64,000 bases of DNA from Tenacibaculum discolor (GCF_003664185.1 NZ_RCCS01000005.1:372001-436000); one strand, 5' to 3'. Positions 33,609 through 43,037 are shown, numbered from the stretch's first letter. Notes: generated by a model from the sequence alone, not told the origin. Program-made: numbers and translations.

Positions 33609-36427
33609 TGCGCCTCTAGCCAGTTTGCTCCTGTATCAATTTCAACATCTAATGGAACAGTCATTTTAAAGGCGTTTTCCATTTCTTGTTTAATGATAGG
33701 TTTAATGATGTCTACTTCATCTTTATGTGCATCAAATACCAATTCATCGTGTACCTGTAATAACATTTTCGATTTAAAGTTTTCTTGCTCAAATCGCTTG
33801 TAAATGTTAATCATGGCAAGCTTTATAATATCCGCAGCAGAACCCTGAATTGGCGCATTTACGGCATTTCTTTCCGCAGCACCACGAACAATAGCGTTAC
33901 GAGAATTAATATCTTTTAAATAACGACGACGATGTAAAACAGTTTCTACATATCCGTGCTCACGAGCAAAATCTACTTGTTTAGAAATATAACTTCTTAG
34001 TTTCGGATAGGTTGCATAATAGGTGTCAATTAATTCTTTTGATTCTTTACGAGATAAATCGGTTTGATTACTTAATCCGAAGGCAGAAACCCCATAAATA
34101 ATTCCAAAGTTTACTGTTTTAGCATTACTACGTTGCTCACGAGTTACGTCTTCAATAGGAACGTTAAATACTTTTGCAGCAGTAGAAGCGTGAATATCTT
34201 CACCATCTTTAAATGCCTTAATCATGGTTTCTTCTTCACTTAAAGCAGCAATAATTCGTAATTCTATCTGACTGTAATCTGCTGCTAACAACACATAATT
34301 TTCATCTCTTGGAATAAATGCTTTACGCACTTCTTGTCCGCGCCTAGTACGAATAGGAATGTTCTGCAAGTTCGGGTTGTTAGAACTTAAACGCCCAGTA
34401 GCAGCAACAGCTTGAGCATATACAGTGTGTACTCTTCCTGTTTTTGGGTTGATTTCGTTAGGAAGTGCATCAACATAGGTACTTTGTAATTTTTTATACT
34501 GACGATATTTTAAAATATCTGCAACAATTTGGTGGTCTTTAGCTAAGTAAGAAAGCACATCTTCCGCAGTAGAATATTGCCCCGTTTTGGTTTTCTTAGG
34601 TTTGTCAACCAGTTTTAGCTTGTCAAATAGAATAGGTCCTAATTGCTTTGGTGATGCAATATTAAATTCTTCACCAGCTTGTTCGTATATGTTTTGTTCA
34701 AGTTGAGAAATATCTTTAGATAATGCTTTAGAAAGAGTTTTTAAGAAGTCGACATCTAAATTAATACCTTCAATTTCCATAGCTGTTAATACAGAAACTA
34801 ACGGAGTTTCTACTTCGTTAAATAACTTGGTAACATTACCACTTTCTAGCTCTTTAGAAAAGTGTTCTTTTAATTGATAAGTAATATCTGCATCTTCAAC
34901 AGCATACTCGGTTTGTTTAGGTAGTTCAACTTGTCGCATTGAAAGTTGATTTTTACCTTTTTTACCAATCAACTCTGTAATAGGTTGTGGTTGATAGTTT
35001 AAATATGTTTCTGCAAGTACATCCATGTTATGACGCATATCTGGGTTGATGAGGTAATGCGCAATCATGGTGTCAAACAATTTGCCTTGTACAGGCATGT
35101 TGTAGTTTGACAGTACTTTAATGTCGTATTTTAAATTATGACCAATTTTTTCAATGGTTTCGGCTTCAAAAAATGATCGGAACTCTTCTAGAATAGTCTT
35201 TGTTTCTTCTTGGTTTTCATGAAAAGGAACATAATAGCCTTTGCCAGTCTCCCAAGAAAATGCAATTCCAACAAGCTCAACTTCTAAGGCTTTTAATCCT
35301 GTCGTTTCAGTATCAAAACAAACAGAGTTTTGTTGCATTAATTTCTCTAACAATAATTTTCTTGAAAGAGGTGTATCTACTAATTGATAGAAGTGATTAG
35401 TATTTTCAATGGTTTTAAAGCCGTTGATATTTGTGTCTTTAGAGGTACTTCCACTACCGGGAGCAGCAAATAAATCAAATTGACCTGCTGCACTAGCCTT
35501 TGTTGCTTTTGGTTTTTCAGTCGTGGTAGTACTTTCTTCAGTAGGAGCAAATGTTTTTAAGAAGTTTTCTGTTAAACGACGGAACTCTAGCTCCGTAAAA
35601 ATTTCTTTGGTAGCTTCTATATTAGGTTGTTCAAAAACTAATTTATCCAACTCTAATTCAACAGGAACATCTAGCATAATAGTAGCTAGTTTTTTAGAAA
35701 GCAGACCTAATTCTTGATTAGCTTCTACCTTTTCTTTCATTTTTCCTTTTAGCTCATGTATATTTTCAAACAAGCCTTCCATACTTCCATAAGCAGCAAT
35801 GAATTTTTTGGCTGTTTTTTCTCCAACACCAGGTAAACCAGGAATGTTATCAACAGCATCACCCATCATCCCTAAAAAGTCAATTACTTGCAATGGGTCT
35901 TCAACACCAAACTTTGTTTTAACTTCTTCAACACCCCATTTTTCGTAACCATTTCCCATACGAGGCGGACGGTACATAAAAATATGTTCAGAAACTAGTT
36001 GAGCAAAATCTTTATCAGGTGTTACCATATAGGTGTGAAGACCTTCTTTTTCGGCTTTTTTAGCAAGTGTTCCTATAATATCATCAGCTTCATACCCTTC
36101 TTTTACAATGGCAGGAATATTCATAGCTTCTAATATTTTTTCAATATAAGGCACTGCTAAACGAATGGCTTCAGGAGTTTCTTGTCGGTTTGCTTTGTAA
36201 TCTTCAAAAGCTTCAACACGATCTACACTTCCGCCTCTGTCAAAACATACCGCTAGGTAATCAGGCTTTTCACGCTTTATTACATCTAGTAAAGAGTTAG
36301 TAAACCCCATAATTGCAGAAGTGTCTAATCCTTTAGAGTTGATACGTGGATTTTTAATAAAGGCATAATATCCTCTAAAAATTAAAGCGTATGCGTCGAG
36401 TAAAAAAAGTCGTTTATGATCTGCCAT
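33605..36427 (-). CDS. polA: DNA polymerase I
   Basis: A 940-residue repair and Okazaki-fragment polymerase: N-terminal 5'-3' exonuclease (about residues 1-290, with DRGGSVDRVEAFEDYKANR and GLPGVGEKTA), a linker with TTTTEKPKATKASAAG, a 3'-5' exonuclease-like domain (about 345-540; CFDTETTGLKALE and NLKYDIKVL with the acidic residues present) and the family A polymerase domain (VLLAADYSQIELRIIAALS, RSNAKTVNFGIIYG, LLQVHDELVFD). Full length. Its last codons overlap the KAP gene; a duplicate of this 3' end lies at 32016. Confidence 0.96.
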   Translation of the reverse strand: MADHKRLFLLDAYALIFRGYYAFIKNPRINSKGLDTSAIMGFTNSLLDVIKREKPDYLAVCFDRGGSVDRVEAFEDYKANRQETPEAIRLAVPYIEKILEAMNIPAIVKEGYEADDIIGTLAKKAEKEGLHTYMVTPDKDFAQLVSEHIFMYRPPRMGNGYEKWGVEEVKTKFGVEDPLQVIDFLGMMGDAVDNIPGLPGVGEKTAKKFIAAYGSMEGLFENIHELKGKMKEKVEANQELGLLSKKLATIMLDVPVELELDKLVFEQPNIEATKEIFTELEFRRLTENFLKTFAPTEESTTTTEKPKATKASAAGQFDLFAAPGSGSTSKDTNINGFKTIENTNHFYQLVDTPLSRKLLLEKLMQQNSVCFDTETTGLKALEVELVGIAFSWETGKGYYVPFHENQEETKTILEEFRSFFEAETIEKIGHNLKYDIKVLSNYNMPVQGKLFDTMIAHYLINPDMRHNMDVLAETYLNYQPQPITELIGKKGKNQLSMRQVELPKQTEYAVEDADITYQLKEHFSKELESGNVTKLFNEVETPLVSVLTAMEIEGINLDVDFLKTLSKALSKDISQLEQNIYEQAGEEFNIASPKQLGPILFDKLKLVDKPKKTKTGQYSTAEDVLSYLAKDHQIVADILKYRQYKKLQSTYVDALPNEINPKTGRVHTVYAQAVAATGRLSSNNPNLQNIPIRTRRGQEVRKAFIPRDENYVLLAADYSQIELRIIAALSEEETMIKAFKDGEDIHASTAAKVFNVPIEDVTREQRSNAKTVNFGIIYGVSAFGLSNQTDLSRKESKELIDTYYATYPKLRSYISKQVDFAREHGYVETVLHRRRYLKDINSRNAIVRGAAERNAVNAPIQGSAADIIKLAMINIYKRFEQENFKSKMLLQVHDELVFDAHKDEVDIIKPIIKQEMENAFKMTVPLDVEIDTGANWLEAH

Positions 36428-36569
36428 GTTTTGTCTTAAGCCTATTGAAATAAAATGTTGATACCGATTTGTTTACAGAAAAAAGTAGAAAACTATAGTT
36501 TCTATGAACTTTGGAGGTAAAGCTACAAAACTTTAACAAGATGTTAAAAATCAATTTTAAGAATCGCTG

Positions 36570-36577
36570 TATCTTTG
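36570..36577 (+). promoter_or_regulatory. Promoter -7 box of the metallophosphoesterase gene
   Basis: TATCTTTG lies 22 bases before the ATG at 36600. Confidence 0.45.
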
Positions 36578-36599
36578 TTTCTCCTTAAAAATGAAATAG

Positions 36600-37826
36600 A
36601 TGTCTCGTTGGTTAGTAACAGTTATTATAATATCAGCAATAATTATTGTGTTTGAAGCATATGCTTTTCAGGCAATAAAAACACTTACTAAAAGTAAAAT
36701 TATTCGTTATGGATGGTTGTTAGTTGGATTGCTAGCTTATGCAAACTTTTTTTATGTGATATTTACTTCTGATAGAAGTTCAGGTCAAACAAGAGAGTTT
36801 CAATGGGCAATGGGGATGCTTTTACTTGTTTTAGTTCCCAAAGTAGTAGTTTTTATATTAATGTTTGGGGAAGATGTGGTGAGATGGATTCAAAAAGGAA
36901 TTTCATTTTTATCTAAAGAAGAAACTAAAGATTTAAATGGAAGAAGGGCTTTTATATCGAAGATAGCTTTAGGGTTGGCAGCTTTACCATTTACAAGTTT
37001 GTTGTATGGTATGGTTAGAGGAAAGTATAATTACAAGGTGTTAAAATATCAATTAAGTTTTAAAGATTTACCAGAAGCTTTTGATGGTTTCACCATATCT
37101 CATATAACTGATATTCACTCGGGAAGTTTTGATAATAAAGAAAAAATCCAATATGGAGTAGATTTAATTAACGAGCAGGAATCAGACATGATTTTGTTTA
37201 CAGGTGATATCGTTAATAATTTTGCTCATGAAATGGAAGATTGGGTGCCAATGTTTTCGGAACTAAAAGCACCTATGGGGAAATACTCCATTCTTGGAAA
37301 TCACGATTATGGAGATTATTCTGATTGGAAAACTCCAGAAGATAAAAAGGCAAATTTTCAAGCGGTAAAAGATATTCATCCAAAAATAGGGTTTGAGCTA
37401 TTGTTGAATGAAAATAGGTACATAGAAAAAGATGGAGAGAGAATTGCTTTAGTTGGTGTAGAAAATTGGGGAAAAGGACGTTTTAGCAAAGCAGGAGACC
37501 TTAAAAAAGCATCAGAAGGGATAAGTAAAGATGATTTTAAAATTTTACTATCTCATGATCCTAGTCATTGGGAACATAAAGTAAAGCAAGATGATTTTAA
37601 TTATCATTTAACTTTAAGTGGGCATACACATGGTTTACAGTTTGGTATTGAAATTCCAGGTTGGATTAAGTGGAGTCCTTCTAAATATGTATATAAACAG
37701 TGGGCAGGATTGTATAAAGAGTTTGATAGATATATTAACGTAAATAGAGGTTTTGGGTATCATGCTTTCCCTGGTAGAGTAGGAATTTGGCCAGAAATTA
37801 CTGTAATTGAGTTAAAAAAAGCTTGA
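36600..37826 (+). CDS. Membrane-anchored metallophosphoesterase (YaeI-like)
   Basis: A 408-residue protein: about three to four N-terminal membrane segments (residues 1-145) and a calcineurin-like catalytic domain with all the metal motifs (HITDIHSGS, FTGDIVNN, LGNHDYGDY, LLSHDPSHW, SGHTHGLQFG). Homologues such as YaeI/YkuE cleave phosphodiesters, including UDP-diacylglucosamine or related lipids; the substrate here is unknown. A thioredoxin-like gene follows after about 80 bases. Confidence 0.87.
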   Translation: MSRWLVTVIIISAIIIVFEAYAFQAIKTLTKSKIIRYGWLLVGLLAYANFFYVIFTSDRSSGQTREFQWAMGMLLLVLVPKVVVFILMFGEDVVRWIQKGISFLSKEETKDLNGRRAFISKIALGLAALPFTSLLYGMVRGKYNYKVLKYQLSFKDLPEAFDGFTISHITDIHSGSFDNKEKIQYGVDLINEQESDMILFTGDIVNNFAHEMEDWVPMFSELKAPMGKYSILGNHDYGDYSDWKTPEDKKANFQAVKDIHPKIGFELLLNENRYIEKDGERIALVGVENWGKGRFSKAGDLKKASEGISKDDFKILLSHDPSHWEHKVKQDDFNYHLTLSGHTHGLQFGIEIPGWIKWSPSKYVYKQWAGLYKEFDRYINVNRGFGYHAFPGRVGIWPEITVIELKKA

Positions 37827-37904
37827 TTTTCAGTATTTTTAAGATTTTCATAATAATTACCTAACAAAAAATTAGTAATTTTAGGCTCTTTAGTGATTAA
37901 ACGT

Positions 37905-38207
37905 ATGCAAAAGATGACAAAGTTTGGTGAAATTATAAGCATTAACAAACCTGTGTTAATCGATTTTTATGCAGATTGGAGTGAACTAGAACCTAGTTTA
38001 GACACACTTCGTGATGTAGCTGCTGCATTAGGTGACAAAGCCAAAGTAATTAAAATAGACATTAAAAAGAATGAAATTCTTGCCGATGCCTTAAGAGTTA
38101 AGGGGAATCCAACTTTTATGATTTATAAAAATGGTGAGATGAAATGGCGTCAAACAGGAGAGCAAGATGCTAATACGTTAATAGGATTGGTTCAGCAGTT
38201 TGTTTAA
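37905..38207 (+). CDS. Thioredoxin-fold protein without active-site cysteines
   Basis: A 100-residue single-domain thioredoxin fold (VLIDFYADWSELEPSLDTLRDVA ... RVKGNPTFMIYKNGEMKWRQTGE). The redox motif WCGPC is replaced by WSELEP, so there is no catalytic Cys; the cis-proline (NPTF) is kept. It is probably a binding or scaffold protein, not an oxidoreductase. The ATG at 37905 (MQKMTKFG) or 37914 (MTKFGEII) is plausible; a GTG at 37893 is less likely. Its stop overlaps that of the convergent deacetylase. Confidence 0.75.
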   Translation: MQKMTKFGEIISINKPVLIDFYADWSELEPSLDTLRDVAAALGDKAKVIKIDIKKNEILADALRVKGNPTFMIYKNGEMKWRQTGEQDANTLIGLVQQFV

Positions 38208-38833
38208 GTGATTGCTTTAAAGTCATAACCTCTTTGCGAAAATTCTTTTAAAACTTTTGGAAGCGCATAATACAATTTGTCGCTAGCTTTTATACTATCG
38301 TGAAAAACGATGATACTTCCGTTTTGTGCATTTTCAAGTACGTTTTGCAAACATTTTTCCTTCGTGATGCTCGAATCAAAATCTGCGGATAATACGTCCC
38401 ACATAATAATTTTATAGTCGCTAGCAAGAAGTTGTTTAGCTTGTTTTCTTTTTATTTTTCCATACGGAGGACGAAATAATTTTGTTTTTTGATCAGGTAA
38501 TAAGCTTTCACATTTACTCGTGTTTTCAATATAAACTGTATTGCTACTTTTCCAGCCGTTTAAGTGATTAAAAGTATGGTTTCCTACCGAATGTCCTTCG
38601 TTAACAATTCTTGAGAAAACAGCAGGGTGTTTTCGAATATTATCACCAATACAAAAAAAGGTAGCTTTTGCATTAAAATTATGTAGTTGGTCTAGTACAA
38701 ATTCAGTAACCTGAGGAATAGGTCCATCATCAAAAGTGAGGTATATTTCTTTCTTATTGGTAAAAAAAGACCACGTATACTTAGCAAAAAGTTGTTTAAG
38801 TATACGTGGTGTTTTTATAAAGTATAACCTCAT
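38204..38833 (-). CDS. Polysaccharide deacetylase (NodB homology domain)
   Basis: A 209-residue carbohydrate esterase family 4 protein: motif 1 YLTFDDGP with the catalytic base and metal Asp, motif 2 HSVGNHTFNH with the two His ligands, motif 3 FRPPYGK, and later WDVLSADFD and IIVFHDS. It removes acetyl groups from N-acetylglucosamine polymers such as peptidoglycan or exopolysaccharide. It begins 3 bases after the DUF2723 gene, so they share a transcript. Confidence 0.9.
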   Translation of the reverse strand: MRLYFIKTPRILKQLFAKYTWSFFTNKKEIYLTFDDGPIPQVTEFVLDQLHNFNAKATFFCIGDNIRKHPAVFSRIVNEGHSVGNHTFNHLNGWKSSNTVYIENTSKCESLLPDQKTKLFRPPYGKIKRKQAKQLLASDYKIIMWDVLSADFDSSITKEKCLQNVLENAQNGSIIVFHDSIKASDKLYYALPKVLKEFSQRGYDFKAIT

Positions 38834-38836
38834 GTA

Positions 38837-41800
38837 TTAAGGTTTAATAGTATCGAGTTCTTGAGGTAACTCAGGTTCGTCTTCAGGCATTAAGTGACTA
38901 AATAAACGAGCATGTGTTATATAATCTTCAAAAAACTTTTTACTGTACTCTTCATCTTTGTCGTATCGAGTAATTTGTTGAACTAAGTTTTGATACATGT
39001 ATAAACTAGTCTCTAAATTATCGATGATTAAATCAATATCCTGAGTATTAAATGTACTGTAATATTTTAATTTTTGTTGAAAAATATCGGCTAAAGTTTC
39101 AGCCGTTTCCCTAGCTTTATTAATGTCACCAATACGATAATATAACTCTGGATAACCTAAAGAGAAATTGTAATGATCAAAATCTTTAATAGGCATTTTG
39201 TGTAACGATAAATCTAATACATCTTTTGCTTTTACAGAATCTCCTTTCTGTAAAAATTCTTCTGATAAACGAATTAAGTTATTACGTAATGAAATTGCGT
39301 TACGCTTACTTTGCTCATCTAGGTAAATTTCTCCGTTATTGATTGTTTTCCAATTCCATTTTTTAACATTATCATACATTTTTTCAGGATCTATACGCCC
39401 CATATCAAAAATTGTACGTCCTTTATTAGATGTTTTAATAGGGACTAATTTGTATGCCATTCCATCTAATTGTAAGTAATCTTTTAACCAAATGTACTCT
39501 TCATCTGCGTTGGCACCACCAGTAAAGTAAATAGGTCGCTTCCAATCAAAATTGTTCAAGATATCTAGCATTAAAAGTCTTGCTTTAGATAAACCTCTAT
39601 CATCAACAGTAATGTCAATATAATCTACCATTTTATCAGCATCTTTTTGTGCTACTAATCCAGTTTTTAACGCATTTTCTTTGTTAACAGGAATACGAAT
39701 TCTGTTAGTAGGGTAGAATTTTTCCTTAGCACCATCTCCTGCATCTAAATAAGTAGCATCATTATTACTAGCTATCCAACGCATAAAATCATTTATGTTA
39801 AGCAAAGAGTCTTTTAACTGTGGGAGAGGGTAATAATACGCCATATCCAAGGTCCCATACTTGTACTGATCGTGTGTTAATTGTGACGGAATAGGGTCTG
39901 CATCATAAGTTTTCTTTTTCATTTGGTCGATGTACCAATCTGTTTGAAAAAGACTTGTGTTTACTATTTTAATATCTCTGCGAACACCTTCTACTTGTTG
40001 CATATACCAAAGAGGGAAAGTATCGTTGTCTCCAATAGTAAATATAATAGCATTCGGATCGCAACTTTCTAAATAGGTTTGTGCATTCAGTTGTGCTAAA
40101 TAACGGTCAGATCTATCATGATCGTCCCAGTTTTGGAAGCCCATTAAAGTAGGAACAGCTAGCAATGAAACTACTGAAACAGCAATAGCAACTACCTTTT
40201 TACTAGCGTACTTTTTAAAGTAATCATAAAGGGCAAGTACTCCGAAACCAATCCAAATGGCAAATACATAAAAAGAACCCACTACCGCATAATCACGCTC
40301 ACGAGGTTCAAAAGGTTTTGGGTTGGTGTAAAATATAATTGCTAACCCAGTAAATAAAAAGAACAGTGTTAATACATAAAAATTCTTTTTATCCTTATTG
40401 AGTTGATATAATAAACCAATAAGACCTAAAATAAAAGGTAAAAAGAAGTAAGTATTACGTCCTTTATTATTTTTAATATCGTCTGGTAAGTTTTGTTGTG
40501 AGCCTAAGCGGGCTTCGTCAACAAAATTAATACCACTTAACCAATTTCCGTTTTCAACATCCAAATGTCCTTGAATATCATTTTGGCGACCTACAAAATT
40601 CCACATAAAATAACGTCCGTACATATATCCAAATTGAAAATCAACCATGAATTTTATGTTTTCTAAAAACGTTGGGCGTCTTTTACTACGAGCAGGAATA
40701 CCAGCAATACTTTTGTATTGTTGGTCAGAAGCAGGATTTACCATACGAGGAATAAATCCTTTGTGTTTACTTGAATAATTTGGAAGTACGTTTTTGTATC
40801 TGTTTACAATAACATATTTACCATCTATTTTTTCGTACTTAGGTTTGTCGTCTTTATAAGGATTATCAGCATCTTGTTCTCTATCATAAGCTACAGAATA
40901 GTAATTATCATAAAAAACATTAGAGTCACCGTATTGTTCACGGTTATAATATGCTAATAATTCACGTGCACTTGATGGATTATTTTCATTGATAATAGTA
41001 TCAGCATTTGCACGAATTGGTAACATTAACCAAGACGAGAATCCAATCATAATAAATAATACTGAAAGTACTAAAGTATTTGCCGTAACTAAGTTCTTTT
41101 TACGAGTGTACTTTAAACCGTAAAAGAACAAGCCTATTAAAACAATTCCAGCAATGATGGTTCCTGAGTTATAAGGCAATCCTACTTGGTTGATAAAGAA
41201 TAATTCAGCAACACTAAAGAATTTTAAAGTAAAAGGGAATAAAAACTTAAACACAAAAGCTAATACTAGTATTGCAACTAGGGTAGCGATTGCCGTTGTT
41301 TTTATGTTGATGTCTTTATATGTTTTGAAGAAATATACTAAAACGATTGATGGAATTACTAATAAAGAAAGTATATGAACCCCGAAAGAAAGTCCAACTA
41401 CAAAACTGATTAACACCAACCATTTATTTCCTCTAGGAGTATTTAATTCACTTTCCCAACGTAATCCTAACCAAAATAATAGAGCCATTAAGAAAGAAGA
41501 CATGGCATACACCTCTCCTTCAACAGCACTAAACCAAAAACTATCAGAAAAAGTATACGCTAAAGCACCTACTAATCCACTTCCTAAAACAGCAATAGCT
41601 TCATTATTACCTAACTTACCATTTTTAAAGGCCATTTTTCTAGCTAAATTGGTAATTGTCCAAAACATGAAAAGAATGGTAAAAGCACTTGCTAACCCAG
41701 ACATAAAGTTGACCATTTTTGCCAACTGACTAGGGTCACTAGTAAACATAGCAAAAAAAGCACCTAACATTTGAAATAAAGGAGCACCAGGAGGGTGTCC

Positions 41801-41950
41801 AACTTCTAAATTTACAGCAGTTGCAATGTATTCTCCACAATCCCATGAACTCACTGTAGGCTCAAGAGTTAAGGTATAGGTAATTAACGCTACTGCAAAC
41901 GAAACCCATCCTAAAATGATGTTCCACTTTTTATAGTTAAACTCAGTCAT
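38837..41950 (-). CDS. DUF2723 large membrane protein (glycosyltransferase-like)
   Basis: A 1037-residue inner-membrane protein: about a dozen membrane helices in the first 600 residues, an N-terminal DUF2723 signature (LEPTVSSWDCGEYIATAVNLEVGHPPGAPLFQMLG in outline) with the acidic residue expected of GT-C type enzymes, and a soluble C-terminal part with helical TPR-like repeats (about 880-1010). Homologues are thought to be protein O-mannosyl- or lipid-linked-sugar transferases. It is followed immediately by a sugar deacetylase, consistent with surface glycan work. Function inferred. Confidence 0.85.
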   Translation of the reverse strand: MTEFNYKKWNIILGWVSFAVALITYTLTLEPTVSSWDCGEYIATAVNLEVGHPPGAPLFQMLGAFFAMFTSDPSQLAKMVNFMSGLASAFTILFMFWTITNLARKMAFKNGKLGNNEAIAVLGSGLVGALAYTFSDSFWFSAVEGEVYAMSSFLMALLFWLGLRWESELNTPRGNKWLVLISFVVGLSFGVHILSLLVIPSIVLVYFFKTYKDINIKTTAIATLVAILVLAFVFKFLFPFTLKFFSVAELFFINQVGLPYNSGTIIAGIVLIGLFFYGLKYTRKKNLVTANTLVLSVLFIMIGFSSWLMLPIRANADTIINENNPSSARELLAYYNREQYGDSNVFYDNYYSVAYDREQDADNPYKDDKPKYEKIDGKYVIVNRYKNVLPNYSSKHKGFIPRMVNPASDQQYKSIAGIPARSKRRPTFLENIKFMVDFQFGYMYGRYFMWNFVGRQNDIQGHLDVENGNWLSGINFVDEARLGSQQNLPDDIKNNKGRNTYFFLPFILGLIGLLYQLNKDKKNFYVLTLFFLFTGLAIIFYTNPKPFEPRERDYAVVGSFYVFAIWIGFGVLALYDYFKKYASKKVVAIAVSVVSLLAVPTLMGFQNWDDHDRSDRYLAQLNAQTYLESCDPNAIIFTIGDNDTFPLWYMQQVEGVRRDIKIVNTSLFQTDWYIDQMKKKTYDADPIPSQLTHDQYKYGTLDMAYYYPLPQLKDSLLNINDFMRWIASNNDATYLDAGDGAKEKFYPTNRIRIPVNKENALKTGLVAQKDADKMVDYIDITVDDRGLSKARLLMLDILNNFDWKRPIYFTGGANADEEYIWLKDYLQLDGMAYKLVPIKTSNKGRTIFDMGRIDPEKMYDNVKKWNWKTINNGEIYLDEQSKRNAISLRNNLIRLSEEFLQKGDSVKAKDVLDLSLHKMPIKDFDHYNFSLGYPELYYRIGDINKARETAETLADIFQQKLKYYSTFNTQDIDLIIDNLETSLYMYQNLVQQITRYDKDEEYSKKFFEDYITHARLFSHLMPEDEPELPQELDTIKP

Positions 41951-42119
41951 AGTTTTTTATCTAGATATAAAGTACGAATGTATTAATTACTAATGATTTT
42001 TTAGTTGAAAACAAAAATATAATTTTAACAGTTTCTCTAAAATAACCTCCGGTATAAAGTTCTGTTAAATGAATTTTAAGAGGTGAAAAAAGAAGTAAAC
42101 GAAAAAAAGTGTAAAAAAT

Positions 42120-42149
42120 TTGCTGAAATAAAAGTTTGTTTTATATTTG
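42120..42149 (+). promoter_or_regulatory. tRNA-Gln promoter (TTG-N19-TATATTTG)
   Basis: TTG at 42120-42122 and TATATTTG at 42142-42149 with a 19-base spacer match the flavobacterial consensus exactly, 17 bases before the first tRNA-Gln. Confidence 0.75.
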
Positions 42150-42166
42150 CACCCGCAATAAGCAAT

Positions 42167-42237
42167 TGGCCTATGGTGTAATGGTAACACACCGGTTTTT
42201 GGTACCGATATTCAAGGTTCGAGTCCTTGTAGGCCAA
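42167..42237 (+). tRNA. tRNA-Gln (UUG), copy 1
   Basis: A 71-base cloverleaf: acceptor TGGCCTA / TAGGCCA, D-arm GTGT...ACAC, anticodon loop TTTTGGT with anticodon TTG, T-arm CAAGG-TTCGAGT-CCTTG, discriminator A. The U1-A72 pair at the acceptor end is typical of glutamine tRNAs. CCA is not encoded. It has its own promoter and a terminator. Confidence 0.93.
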
Positions 42238-42240
42238 CTA

Positions 42241-42271
42241 AATCCTTACGAACTTCGTGAGGATTTTTTTT
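42241..42271 (+). terminator. Terminator after tRNA-Gln copy 1
   Basis: AATCCTTACGA / TCGTGAGGATT forms an 11-bp stem with one G-T pair, followed by eight T. Confidence 0.8.
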
Positions 42272-42313
42272 ATAAAAAGTGTTTAATGATTTCTAAATAT
42301 AAAAGTTTGTTTT

Positions 42314-42321
42314 TATATTTG
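42314..42321 (+). promoter_or_regulatory. Promoter -7 box of tRNA-Gln copy 2
   Basis: TATATTTG lies in a leader almost the same as that of copy 1 (AAAAGTTTGTTT before it), so the promoter was duplicated with the tRNA. The -33 position has TTC in place of TTG. Confidence 0.6.
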
Positions 42322-42333
42322 CACTGTAAACAT

Positions 42334-42404
42334 TGGCCCATGGTGTAATGGTAACACACCGGTTTTTGGTACCGATATTCAAGGTTCGAGTCCTTGTGGG
42401 CCAA
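42334..42404 (+). tRNA. tRNA-Gln (UUG), copy 2
   Basis: Equal to copy 1 except for a compensatory change in the acceptor stem: TGGCCCA / TGGGCCA, where T6-A67 of copy 1 is C6-G67 here. Anticodon TTG; 71 bases; CCA not encoded. Confidence 0.93.
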
Positions 42405-42407
42405 CTA

Positions 42408-42440
42408 AAAAGTCTTAACTGAATAAGTTAAGGCTTTTTT
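42408..42440 (+). terminator. Terminator after tRNA-Gln copy 2
   Basis: The stem AGTCTTAACT / AGTTAAGGCT with a short loop is followed by six T. Confidence 0.75.
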
Positions 42441-42490
42441 GTTTGTAACAAATTCTTATTAGCGTCGTCTTCATTTAAAACACTATTATT

Positions 42491-42973
42491 ATGAAACGAA
42501 TTGCAACCATCTTTTTCTGCTTTTTTGTGTTAAGCTCTTTTGCACAAAAAGAAAATTTTAAAACATTTTACCAATCTAATAAAGATAGAGCTGAAGTATC
42601 TTTAAATATTCCTAGTTTTTTTGCTAACATGTTCATCTCTGATGAAGATACTGATGAGTTTGGCGTTTTCTTGAAGAAATCTAAAAACTATAAAATCATG
42701 GTGTTCAATAACAACATGGCTTCAGTACAAAAAGATTTTAAAAAGTTTGCACGAAGAAATAATTTAAAAACTTTAGTAAGAGTAAAGGATGGTAAGGAAA
42801 GAGTTACAGTATATTTTAGAAAGACAAAAGATCGTATCAAAGAAATTATTGTAAATGTTCACGATAAAACTGACGAAATGGTATTATTGGGAATTAAAAC
42901 TAACCTTACTATGGATGAACTATCGGCTATGGTTGAGGCTTCCACCAAAAATAGTAGTGTTGCTTTTAACTAA
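42491..42973 (+). CDS. DUF4252 family exported protein
   Basis: A 160-residue protein with a cleavable signal peptide (MKRIATIFFCFFVLSSFAQ) and the DUF4252 pattern (YQSNKDRAEVSLNIPSFF ... ELSAMVEASTKN). Members are small periplasmic or envelope proteins of Bacteroidota with no known function, often near sigma-factor genes; no such neighbour is present here. Confidence 0.8.
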   Translation: MKRIATIFFCFFVLSSFAQKENFKTFYQSNKDRAEVSLNIPSFFANMFISDEDTDEFGVFLKKSKNYKIMVFNNNMASVQKDFKKFARRNNLKTLVRVKDGKERVTVYFRKTKDRIKEIIVNVHDKTDEMVLLGIKTNLTMDELSAMVEASTKNSSVAFN

Positions 42974-43029
42974 AGATTAAAATTTTAGGGATTTACCTTA
43001 TGTTTATTATGGTTTTTTTAAGTTCATTT

Positions 43030-43037
43030 TAGTTTTG
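43030..43037 (+). promoter_or_regulatory. Promoter -7 box of the double-glycine peptide gene
   Basis: TAGTTTTG lies 35 bases before the ATG at 43073; a clear -33 TTG was not found. Confidence 0.45.

Noticed and set aside
42136..42348. 70-codon + strand ORF across the tRNA region
   Set aside because: It runs straight through tRNA-Gln copy 1 and its terminator and into the second promoter; the tRNA structure explains the sequence.
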